From PALSA-1006 sp963733265 (lineage in GTDB: Bacteria; Pseudomonadota; Gammaproteobacteria; Burkholderiales; Gallionellaceae): DNA of 64,000 nt. Location of the stretch: positions 620,001 through 684,000 of the forward strand of contig CAVTCF010000001.1 in NCBI GenBank assembly GCA_963733265.1, read 5' to 3'. The notes beneath the pieces were generated by a model, which did no database searches, was not told the DNA's origin, and saw nothing but the letters and a program-made list of their open reading frames with translations. Each line of letters begins with the position of its first letter. Position 1 is the first letter of the stretch. Positions 26,101-33,354 of the stretch are shown one piece after another. A program made the translations under genes and the position numbers.

Positions 26101-27915
26101 CAAGTAGTTCTGCATATCTCCATGTACCTCGACGACATCCATGGCTTTGTTGATCAGCACGCTGGGCGGTGCAAAAATCTCGGAGAGTGCTTTTTGTAAC
26201 TTGCTCTCTTGTTTTCTCGGTGTCCGTTCAGCAATGGTAATAGGGGTTTTAACCCCCGCGTCCTGACTAGAGTACAGGGGAATGGGGATCATCTGGTCCT
26301 TCGAGGCGACCCGTTGAAATATGCGCGCCTCTTTGCTGACAGGCAGGAACAGATTTTCCTGATGCACGATGCTTTCGGATTTCCCTAGAAACAAATATGC
26401 CGATGGCCTCAGCGCGAAGTGAAAAATGGATAGCACCCGAGTTTGCAGCAGCGGTTGGAAATAGATCAGCAGGTTTCGACAACTAACTAAGTCCAGCCGC
26501 AAAAATGGCGGGTCGAGCACCAAGTCTTGCCGGGCAAAAACCACCATATCACGAATCGTTCGTGCAATTTCATAGTGTTCCGCTTTTTTACTGAAGTAGC
26601 GCGTGATCGTATCTGCACTCACTTCCGCCAGCGAACTGTCTGTGTAAATACCCTTCCGGGCGACCGCCATTGCATCCATGTCGATGTCTGTGGCAAAGAT
26701 TTGAATGCGATAATCATTCATCTTTGCGCCAAGCAAATCTGAAAGCAAAATACCGATCGAATAAGCTTCTTCACCCGTCGCGCAAGCCGGAACCCAAATG
26801 CGAATTTCATCTCCCGGCTGCTTTTCGGCAATAATTCCCGCCAACGTTTTGCGCAGCCCCTCAAAACTATTACGATCACGGAAAAAAGCCGTCACGGAAA
26901 TCAAAATATCCTTGCTGAGCTTGTTCAGCTCATCCGGATTTTTACTGCAAAAGTCAAAATAAGCGGCGAGATTATTCAGCCGGTTGGCTGCCATGCGGCG
27001 TTCAACGCGGCGTGACAAGGTTGCTTCCTTGTATCCGGAGAAATCAATCTTGCAACTCTTGTAGACCATTTGCAACAGCCCCTTCATCGTGGCCGGGGCA
27101 TTTTCCTGCTTGGCTGTTCGGTTGATTAAACCGTGGGCACGCGCGATAGCCGTGATTTCTTCCGCAATACCTTTGCAGGTCAGCACCCATTCCACACAAC
27201 CGGTGCTGATTGCCGCTTGCGGCATGCCGCTATATTTTGCCGCTTCCGGGTCTTGGGCAAATGTAAAGCCTCCTGCTGCTTTGATCGCTGCGATCCCCGC
27301 AGCCCCGTCCGAACCGGTGCCGGACAGAATCACGCCGATTGCATCTTCACCCTTCTCTTCTGCCATGGAATTGAATAATGCGGTGGCCGAGGGCTTCGGC
27401 ATGACAGTCTTACCCGGAACAAGCAGTCGCATGAGGCCGTCTTTTAGGACGATGTTCCAATTGGCTGGCGTAACATAAATGACATTAGCCAACGGCGTTT
27501 CGCCGTCTTCTGCATCTTTGACTAGCATAGAAGTTTCGCGAGCCAGCAACGGAACCATCATGCTGCGATGGGTGGGAGATAAATGCTGAACGACGAGGTA
27601 GGGGACACCCAGATCTTCCGGCAAAGCGCTGATCAAATCGGAAAGTGCTTCCAGTCCGCCAGCCGAAGCGCCTATTCCGACAATAAAATTTCGTTCTTCA
27701 GTAAGCGGAGGGAGTGCGGCTTCAGATTTTTTTGTCACTGATTTGTTGGTGACAACTTTTTTGACCGAGACTTTGCGTGGTTTGCCGGGTTTTTTGCTGA
27801 CTTTTTCCGCAATAAAATTGCGTTCTTCAGCAGATGAGTTGACCGTGGATTCGGGTGTTTTTTTTGTCTTGCTGATTCCAGACTTAACTGTCTTGGTTTG
27901 AATGATTTTTGCCAC
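23191..27915 (-). CDS. Giant CheB-CheR-PAS-GGDEF-EAL signalling protein
   Basis: The 1574 residues run in this order: Lys-rich tail (1-70); CheB methylesterase (VGIGASAGGLEAL, VVQHLSPTHRS, LSGTGSDGAAG; about 75-260) without a receiver domain; CheR methyltransferase (about 290-540); a long NEELQ/SNEEL heptad coiled coil (about 740-800); three PAS domains; GGDEF with RGED I-site and RIGGDEF; and EAL (GAEALLRW, DDFGTGYSS, AEGIET). It could link receptor-type methylation chemistry to c-di-GMP turnover. The usual KIDxxF of EAL reads KIPNQF here. It lies 145 bp downstream of a NarL-type regulator on the same strand. Confidence 0.92.
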   Translation of the reverse strand: MAKIIQTKTVKSGISKTKKTPESTVNSSAEERNFIAEKVSKKPGKPRKVSVKKVVTNKSVTKKSEAALPPLTEERNFIVGIGASAGGLEALSDLISALPEDLGVPYLVVQHLSPTHRSMMVPLLARETSMLVKDAEDGETPLANVIYVTPANWNIVLKDGLMRLLVPGKTVMPKPSATALFNSMAEEKGEDAIGVILSGTGSDGAAGIAAIKAAGGFTFAQDPEAAKYSGMPQAAISTGCVEWVLTCKGIAEEITAIARAHGLINRTAKQENAPATMKGLLQMVYKSCKIDFSGYKEATLSRRVERRMAANRLNNLAAYFDFCSKNPDELNKLSKDILISVTAFFRDRNSFEGLRKTLAGIIAEKQPGDEIRIWVPACATGEEAYSIGILLSDLLGAKMNDYRIQIFATDIDMDAMAVARKGIYTDSSLAEVSADTITRYFSKKAEHYEIARTIRDMVVFARQDLVLDPPFLRLDLVSCRNLLIYFQPLLQTRVLSIFHFALRPSAYLFLGKSESIVHQENLFLPVSKEARIFQRVASKDQMIPIPLYSSQDAGVKTPITIAERTPRKQESKLQKALSEIFAPPSVLINKAMDVVEVHGDMQNYLHFPSGKLEMNLSQLLRREWRTEVQTLVHHAELKHTTAIGRIRPVKNRAGHSVQIEVHPVSSRDDQKLFLISFISLTTQTGDTHVADQPQVNNSELEDELIATREHLQTVIEELETSNEELQALNEEMQAANEELQSSNEELEASNEELQSTNEELTTVNEELMVKGSELTLVNTELENLQNCTGFSLVLLDQELRLIRYNKEAASLFGFSVHTLGKSIVSLALPVAEVMETAKLAMSDGIKRQQQISFGGKHYNVLSFPYTSKDLTLGGVIVTFIDETELITAQRDILSSQERLVAVMQNSPMHISIKDPAGRYQFVNTAFENLFDLEQGNLVGKTDTQIFPESIAALFEKLHFDVLHKKTRVEAEERILIGDKPHWLSFICYPINDELGSIRAVCSQATIITERRELDEQKKLTAKFFDAANEGIVITDNLQKIIKINPAFTKVTGYADSEVIGLTPSLLSSGKQDAKFFEVMWKDINTHGWWQGELWNRHKNGSNYLEWLTINTVRDERGDVSNYIGIFSDITLIKASQQKLEYMVAHDELTNLPNRNELKGRMAQAFARAKRHGGIFALMFLDLDNFKNINDNLGHDSGDLLLQEAAERLNLCVRGEDTVARIGGDEFNVLLEGVTETQIANTAQRILEILSRPYLIKDQQVFVSASIGIAVYPKDAEDLETLTNNADSAMYLAKDNGKNSYQFFTSDLKEKISHRIDLENALRRAIESNELKLVFQPEFDLQTGEMVGAEALLRWNSHLFGSVGPDEFIPIAEESDLILDIGEWVIEHAAEQLSQWRKKGKVLPGTLFVNVASRQLLRQPLLAIITRQLQRYRLPSSSLGIEITERTLMNSSEEIIRKLHQIELEDIPIAIDDFGTGYSSLSYLKTFPISYLKIPNQFVEGITVDESDKGIATAIHSVSVALELHTIAEGIETPEQLHVLREIGCHRGQGYLLGRPVDAETFVDLYLTTGGVRGQ

Positions 27916-28060
27916 GACAACACCCAGCTAAAAAGTAATGCGGCATCTTAACTATGACAATTCAGGGGGTATATTGGAGAAACCCTTGTTTTTATCTAGG
28001 GGTTTCCCTTAGTTGATATTTGTGCTGTAGCCATTAGAGTCTATGTCTTTTATGTGCGGA

Positions 28061-28717
28061 TTAATGCTCTGCAGTCATCCAGTGGGTGGCATAACGCATT
28101 AAATCAGCACCATTTTTCAATTGCAGTTTGGTTCGAATATTAGCGCGATGCGTTTCGATAGTTTTGATACTGCGACTGAGCAATTTTGCAATTTCCCGGC
28201 TGCTATGCCCGGAACCAATCAAATGCAGTACTTCAAATTCACTAGGGGTCAAGCTGTTGATCAATTGTTCATACTCTGTATTGCCACTTACGAAGCGATC
28301 CATCAACTGAGTGTGCATAGGTTCGCTCAGATAATAGTTGCCCTTTAGCACTTCACGGATTGCCGAAATCAAAACATCGCCTGACTCTTGCTTCATCACA
28401 TAACCACGCGCTCCGGATTTCAAAGCACGTTCTGCATAAACCGACTCGTCATGCGTGGAAACAACAAGTACGGGCAATGCCGGAGTCAGAATATGTATAC
28501 TTTTGATCAGCTCAAAACCGGAGAGCGACTTGAGAGATAAATCCACCAACACTATATCGGGAGCATGATCCGATTCCAGCAAAGCTATCGCCTCGCCGCC
28601 GTCTTCGGCTTCGGCAAATACTTCCATATCATGTTGGGCGTTGATTAGCATGGCCATTCCTTGTCGCACCATGGCATGATCTTCCACCAACATCACTTGA
28701 TTTTTTAAGGTCAGCAT
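28061..28717 (-). CDS. NarL/LuxR-type response regulator
   Basis: 218 residues from the ATG at 28717 (a TTG three codons upstream is less likely). The receiver domain has VEDHAMVRQG and the phospho-acceptor Asp59 in DIVLVDLSLKSLSG. The C-terminal HTH has LTPSEFEVLHLIGSGHSSREIAKLLSRS with IKTIETHRANI. It would act as a DNA-binding output of a two-component system, but no histidine kinase is adjacent. The next gene is the CheB-CheR giant, which may share its signal. Confidence 0.9.
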   Translation of the reverse strand: MLTLKNQVMLVEDHAMVRQGMAMLINAQHDMEVFAEAEDGGEAIALLESDHAPDIVLVDLSLKSLSGFELIKSIHILTPALPVLVVSTHDESVYAERALKSGARGYVMKQESGDVLISAIREVLKGNYYLSEPMHTQLMDRFVSGNTEYEQLINSLTPSEFEVLHLIGSGHSSREIAKLLSRSIKTIETHRANIRTKLQLKNGADLMRYATHWMTAEH

Positions 28718-28995
28718 AATAAGCAATTATTCTAAGCTTAATTTAGCAATATATCCTGTGAACGTTACCCGAGAAAACGGGAAAAAACAATATGCCAAAA
28801 GGTCAAATACATGGGGCAAAACACGAATTGGAGGTTATACGATTTTAATTTCATCTTTCGGCAAGGCTGTTCACAAAATCAATAAGAAACAGGAATGGAA
28901 TTGCAAACGAGTGTCAAGTATCATCAACTCATGATTCTGATGTGGCATCATAAATTCTCTTGCATTTAATCTGCTTGCTCACGGAAGAACGTGTC

Positions 28996-29295
28996 ATGAA
29001 ATACTACCCATTACGTCAATTCCAGTGTGGTTATCTGCTGGAGATACCTATCCTTTTCGTATTGATGGTAGCTATCCTGTCTGTTCTCCTGCCGATCCTA
29101 CCTCTATGGGGACAGAAAATTGCCATCGCAAATGCTGCTGTCCCCATCCTTTTTTTCCTGTTCTACATGATTGTCGTCCCAGACTGGTCGCCTAGCGATA
29201 CAGGCCGTCTCAAGTGGCCCTTGAACTGGTTAGTGTTCATGCTAGTGGCTATACCGATCATGGGTGGTGTTGGGTTGATCATCTTTGGAAAATGA
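28996..29295 (+). CDS. Hypothetical three-span membrane protein
   Basis: 99 residues from the ATG at 28996, chosen over an upstream TTG frame because GGAAG lies about 9 bases before it. Three hydrophobic segments are visible (about 12-35, 40-60, 73-96), with MKYYPLRQFQCGYLLEIP at the N-terminus. No family is recognised. It stands alone between the regulator and a 384-bp gap. Confidence 0.5.
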   Translation: MKYYPLRQFQCGYLLEIPILFVLMVAILSVLLPILPLWGQKIAIANAAVPILFFLFYMIVVPDWSPSDTGRLKWPLNWLVFMLVAIPIMGGVGLIIFGK

Positions 29296-29679
29296 AGGTC
29301 TGCCCGACACATTGCAGATATGACGGAGCTAATAAACCTCCTAATCGACCGCACCAAAGCAGCCCCTAATGACTGTACGTTCAGTACCCGGTTCATGCCA
29401 GTAAATCGTCTTGCATTGGCTTTCTCCGTTCAGTTTTATGGTATGCCGGAGGCAAATATTCCTCTACAGATAAAACTTCAACTTTCACGAATGAGCGCGT
29501 GTTACCTCCGCCTCATCTTTCGGATGTTTCACTGGCGGGATATTACGGAAAGTTGTGCAGTTGTCCGATGAATTACCGAGATGCACTATGGTTGTAGTAA
29601 ATGTCCGTCACTTCTGTTGGATGTTGTGGCGCAACACTCCGTGAAGAACTTTCCTAGATTAATATTGAACAGAAACTAA
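29296..29679. other. 384-bp gap without a supported gene
   Basis: An 83-codon plus-strand frame (29320-29571) is present but lacks a ribosome site and a protein-like composition, so it is not called. Near 29622 there is a small hairpin sequence, GTTGTGGCGCAACAC. The string TGTTGTGGCGCA is also found at about 11640, upstream of the 28-residue ORF. Nothing else stands out. Confidence 0.4.
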
Positions 29680-30033
29680 TTACTTGATAAACATTATCAA
29701 TTTATTTCCCAAGCATTGGACAACATCAGGCACAAGTTTTTTGTCCAAATTATTTGTATTTCCAATAACAGATTTGGACTGGCACGCACGAAGAACAAAT
29801 TCATTTATATCTATTTTATTTACGCTGGCATACTTTTGTTGTTCCAAGTTTGCGCCAAAAATACTTACTATTAAACCTGTACAAAGAAATAACAACCAAA
29901 CTGCCAGTAGCAGTAGCATTAGAAATTTGATTAGGCCTTTGACACGGTGAAGTACACCTATGTATACATCCTTGAGAAAACTTGGCATTTCTCGACCAGA
30001 TTCAATCGTTTCAACTGTAGTAGTTATATTCAT
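29680..30033 (-). CDS. Hypothetical single-span membrane protein
   Basis: 117 residues with one strong membrane segment (KFLMLLLLAVWLLFLCTGL, about 36-55) and a C-terminal part with two Cys (ACQSKS and VQCLGN) that could form a disulfide if periplasmic. No family is recognised. The start ATG directly abuts a perfect palindrome (30034-30052) and has no Shine-Dalgarno. An AT-rich composition compared with its neighbours is apparent by eye. Confidence 0.5.
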   Translation of the reverse strand: MNITTTVETIESGREMPSFLKDVYIGVLHRVKGLIKFLMLLLLAVWLLFLCTGLIVSIFGANLEQQKYASVNKIDINEFVLRACQSKSVIGNTNNLDKKLVPDVVQCLGNKLIMFIK

Positions 30034-30052
30034 AACTCAATAGTATTGAGTT
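30034..30052. promoter_or_regulatory. Palindrome touching the start codon of the 117-residue ORF
   Basis: AACTCAAT-agt-ATTGAGTT is a perfect 8-bp inverted repeat immediately upstream of the minus-strand ATG at 30033. It could be a repressor operator or an RNA hairpin that hides the start. No regulator gene is nearby. Confidence 0.4.
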
Positions 30053-30094
30053 ATTGTTACATTACGATTTCAAGCTATAGGTTTTTGCAAAAAA

Positions 30095-30120
30095 TATCGC
30101 ACCCCTTTTTAGGGGTGCGA
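30095..30120 (-). terminator. Intrinsic terminator of the metallophosphoesterase gene
   Basis: TCGCACCCC and GGGGTGCGA form a perfect 9-bp stem with a 6-base loop. Reading on the minus strand it is followed by TATTTTTTG. It lies about 150 bases past the stop of the minus-strand phosphoesterase gene. Reading the other way A-runs follow, so the minus strand is the active direction. Confidence 0.75.
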
Positions 30121-30273
30121 AAAACAGGAGGAGTGGCCGTCACATTCTTCCGCAATGACTATTGGGCCACCTGTACAACAACCACAAACATGAGACATGT
30201 AGCCAACACTCTATCCATCCGTCCAACTAAATAGCGTCCCATACAACTAAGGGCAGAATGAATGACCTTTAAA

Positions 30274-31410
30274 TTATGCTGTCTTCAGAGTGCCATTATA
30301 TGGGACACGCGCGGTATCCACCGGGCCACTAATCGTCGCTGGAAGACTAAACGGCACTGTGAAATAATCAAAAACGAGTTCTTTGGCATTTGCAGTCGCC
30401 CGCAGGAAGCCCGGCAATTGATCCTCGTAGTATGCCAAATTAACCCCCGCCTCCGTGGTAGAACTTGGGAATGTAGTACCAGAAGGCAAGCGATGCATGG
30501 CTCGTAAATTATTGGCATATCCTCCGGCGCCGGCGACGATGTAATGTATTTTAGTATCGCCAACTTGCCGTTCGAACCGCTGATAGTTGTGGACGTGCCC
30601 CGATAGAACTACATCTGGCCACCGACCTGCAGCATTGAACGCGCTATCAAGTTTTTCTAATGTGTCACCGTAACCGCCGTGTGCCGTATCCAGCGAATAG
30701 CAGGGATGATGGACAGCGATGATTAACCACTTATCTTGAGGCGTTGCTTTCAATCGTTCAATCAACCAATCCTGTTGCTGTTGGGTACCGGATGAGTCCA
30801 GTTGTCCGTCGATGTTTGAATACAGACCGATAACATGGACAAATGGTGCCTCCAGTTTCCAGTAGCAGTAGGGCTGTGTCATGGGACTGCGATGTTTAAA
30901 GGACTGCCCCTGACTTGAGCTGCAGAAATTTTGCATGAACCCGTATAGTGACGGTTCGTTGTCTGGTTGATCACTTGGGTTCCTAAGATGGGTGTCGCCA
31001 TCGTGATTCCCCGGAATGGCGAAGATCGGTGCATTGTAATACTGGTATGGTTCATAGAATTGCGTAACGTAGTTTTCGCTTTGTCCATTGAAGTAAACCA
31101 CATCGCCCAGATGATAAAAGAATTTTGGTTTATCAGAATCAGCAGCATTCGTGATTTGGCCTTCCATCGCTTCAGCTATAGCATCCTGAGTCTCCGTGCC
31201 ATGAATACCGCCAGTATCCCCAAGCGCATGGAACACGATTTGACCATAATTTTGCACAGCAGTATTGATCCCCGGCATAATAGTTTCAAGGGAAAGAGTA
31301 AGACTAGTACTGGTTCCAACGAAAGGAGGTAAAGGCTCAAAGCGCGGCGGATTAGCCGGATCTGGAGAAACGGGATTATTTGCGGCGCGACGTTGCTTTG
31401 CGAAGGACAT
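30274..31410 (-). CDS. Calcineurin-like metallophosphoesterase
   Basis: 378 residues from the ATG at 31410, chosen because AAGGAA lies about 7 bases upstream; a longer TTG frame is unlikely. The metallophosphatase motifs occur in order: GDTGG, YHLGDVVY, IPGNHDGDTH, AVHHPCYSLD and LSGHVHNYQRF, which together bind two metals. It resembles purple-acid-phosphatase-like or phospholipase D-type esterases. No signal peptide is seen, and the substrate is unknown. It is monocistronic with its own terminator. Confidence 0.88.
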   Translation of the reverse strand: MSFAKQRRAANNPVSPDPANPPRFEPLPPFVGTSTSLTLSLETIMPGINTAVQNYGQIVFHALGDTGGIHGTETQDAIAEAMEGQITNAADSDKPKFFYHLGDVVYFNGQSENYVTQFYEPYQYYNAPIFAIPGNHDGDTHLRNPSDQPDNEPSLYGFMQNFCSSSQGQSFKHRSPMTQPYCYWKLEAPFVHVIGLYSNIDGQLDSSGTQQQQDWLIERLKATPQDKWLIIAVHHPCYSLDTAHGGYGDTLEKLDSAFNAAGRWPDVVLSGHVHNYQRFERQVGDTKIHYIVAGAGGYANNLRAMHRLPSGTTFPSSTTEAGVNLAYYEDQLPGFLRATANAKELVFDYFTVPFSLPATISGPVDTARVPYNGTLKTA

Positions 31411-31768
31411 ATCGTTTCCTTTCAAGAAAGTATGGAATAGTAAAGGTTTCAATTTTTTCACTTCGAAAAATCAGGAATCAAGTCCGCTCTACATCTGCGG
31501 CAGTCCCTGGGCAAACACATATGTCACAAATAGTTGACATATAGAAAAGTAATGCCTGTGGAAATTATCACTATCCTGTATGAATATTTAGTGAATATCT
31601 TGTTAAGCTTTGTCTGCGGTTGTTGAGAAAATCAAATCGCTTCAGGGGCAAATATCTTAACAAGGGAATATTAAGACGCATGTTTAAGGGAGGAAAATCG
31701 TGAGACTTTAAGTACATCAGTACTTCGTGGTTTAATTGCCGCATTAGGGATCAACGTTGGAGGGACGG
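31411..31768. other. Divergent control region before the NTase/TIGR04222 genes
   Basis: The 358-bp gap between the divergent phosphoesterase and nucleotidyltransferase genes is AT-rich and contains AGGGAGGAAAATC directly followed by GTG-AGA-CTT-TAA (about 31686-31711), a strong ribosome site with a three-codon ORF. In another frame over 31700-31779 an uninterrupted peptide reads RETLSTSVLRGLIAALG then INVGGTDGS, but it has no start codon. A leader peptide or a frameshifted small gene is possible. No other feature is seen. Confidence 0.35.
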
Positions 31769-32503
31769 ATGGAAGCTGATCTGCGCGTTAGTGAATTGGA
31801 AGGGGTACTCGGCGAACTGGTCGATGCGGCCAAACAATGCTTTGCCGGTGACTTGGTGTTGGTAGCGTTGTTTGGTTCGGCGGCTGAAGACAGGTTGCGT
31901 CCGGCCTCCGATGTGAATGTGCTCTTTGTGCTTGAATGCTTTGATGCGGGGAAAGTCGATGCCTTCAGGCCGGCATTGCGCAGCGCCCATTCCGCGCTGC
32001 GTGTTCAGGCCATGTTCCTGTTGCGCACCGAACTGCCTGTCGCAGGAGAACTCTTTGCGGTTAAGTTCAATGATATTCTCACCCGGCATCGAATCTTGCA
32101 TGGTCCCGACTTGCTGAATGAGCTGGTCATTGACGAAGTTGAGTTGACGCGTCGTCTGCGCGAAGTTTTGCTCAACCTCGCGATACGCCTGCGTGAGCGT
32201 TATGTTCTGGTCAGCCTGCGTGAGGAACAACTGGTGACGGTCATTTCTGATGCGGCTGCGCCGTTGCGTGCATCGGCCATAGCGCTGTTGAAACTGCGCC
32301 ACATTGAGGCACCGTCGGTGCGTGAGGCTCTTGAAACCGTAGTTGCAGGTACAGGGAATACGGCTTTCATTTCTGCGGTGGCAAATTTACCACTGGCACG
32401 ACAGGAACAGCGATTACCACCGGGCGTGGCCGGGCCGACGTTGCTGGCCTTATCCCAACTGGCGACTCATTTGCGCGAGCAACTGGAAGGCGGGGCTCAA
32501 TAA
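31769..32503 (+). CDS. Nucleotidyltransferase-fold protein beside the TIGR04222 gene
   Basis: 244 residues from an ATG with GGAGG 7 bases upstream. The N-terminus has a DNA-polymerase-beta-type nucleotidyltransferase pattern: GS at 36-37 followed by SDVNVLFVL. The second metal-binding Asp of the usual DxD is Asn50, so catalytic activity is doubtful. The rest is helical and Leu/Arg-rich (residues 110-240). Its TAA overlaps the ATG of the next gene, so the two proteins are likely made together. The protein may regulate or anchor rather than transfer nucleotides. Confidence 0.65.
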   Translation: MEADLRVSELEGVLGELVDAAKQCFAGDLVLVALFGSAAEDRLRPASDVNVLFVLECFDAGKVDAFRPALRSAHSALRVQAMFLLRTELPVAGELFAVKFNDILTRHRILHGPDLLNELVIDEVELTRRLREVLLNLAIRLRERYVLVSLREEQLVTVISDAAAPLRASAIALLKLRHIEAPSVREALETVVAGTGNTAFISAVANLPLARQEQRLPPGVAGPTLLALSQLATHLREQLEGGAQ

Positions 32504-33354
32504 TGAACGTCAGCGGACCGGTTTTTCTGCTGCTTTATTTATTTGCTACGCTTGCTGTCAATATTTGGTTGCGTTCCCATTTTTGCAGCAATGAGTCTAA
32601 GGAAATACCGAGGAAACTTGACTTTGCACAAGACCCTTATCAAATCGCTTTCCTGCGCGCCGGAGCGGGCGAGGCCATCAGGGTTGCGGTGGTTTCCCTC
32701 GTGGATCGCGGTCTTCTGCAAGAATCCAATGGCTTGTTGCTTACACAGCGCGACGATGCCGACGAATTTGCCCGTCGCCCTATCGAAAAAGCCATACTAC
32801 AATGTTTTTCGACCGGTAAAACACCAGCTCTAGCGGCAAGTGACGCACGGGTCATGGCGGCTTGCGACAGCTATGAAACCCAGCTACAGCAGTTCGGATT
32901 GCTTGCCGATGCCGAGGTCTATCGTCGGCGCTTCACTGCTTTTGTGACCGTCACCGCAAGCATGATAGGCATTTCAGTATGGCGCATCGTTTATGCCTTG
33001 GCGCATGGCAAAAGCAATATCGTGTTTCTGATTGTCCTGACCATCGGTTGCACAATCGCGCTGTATGTCGCCTACCGCAAGCGCATCACAGGCATGGGTG
33101 CGGCAGCGCTTGAACGCCTGAAAATTTTGTTTGCCAGCCTCAAGCGACGCGCGCCGATTATCCGTTCGGGAGGTGAGAACCAGGATGCAGCGTTGCTTGC
33201 AGCGCTATTTGGTCTGGCGATTCTTCCAAACACACAATTTCCCTTTGTCGAACGTCTGTATCCCAAGCCGAGCAGCAGCTCCGGCGGCGATGGCGGTTCA
33301 GGTTCGGATGGCGGCGGGGGTTGTGGCGGAGGCGGATGCGGGGGATGCAGCTAG
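32503..33354 (+). CDS. TIGR04222-like membrane protein with Gly/Cys-rich tail
   Basis: 283 residues with an N-terminal membrane segment (about 4-24), a soluble domain of about 120 residues (EIPRKLDFAQDPYQIAFLRAG onward), two further spans (about 145-190) and a short cytoplasmic part. The last 26 residues are almost only Gly, Ser, Asp and Cys, ending GGGGCGGGGCGGCS. The architecture fits TIGR04222-type proteins, which end in low-complexity Gly/Cys sequence (from memory). The convergent radical SAM gene overlaps the tail codons antisense by 57 bp. The tail is a candidate substrate for that enzyme, by inference. Confidence 0.75.
   Translation: MNVSGPVFLLLYLFATLAVNIWLRSHFCSNESKEIPRKLDFAQDPYQIAFLRAGAGEAIRVAVVSLVDRGLLQESNGLLLTQRDDADEFARRPIEKAILQCFSTGKTPALAASDARVMAACDSYETQLQQFGLLADAEVYRRRFTAFVTVTASMIGISVWRIVYALAHGKSNIVFLIVLTIGCTIALYVAYRKRITGMGAAALERLKILFASLKRRAPIIRSGGENQDAALLAALFGLAILPNTQFPFVERLYPKPSSSSGGDGGSGSDGGGGCGGGGCGGCS

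Noticed and set aside
29320..29571. Plus-strand frame of 83 codons
   Set aside because: No ribosome site, no domain, and unconvincing composition; left as part of the empty gap.
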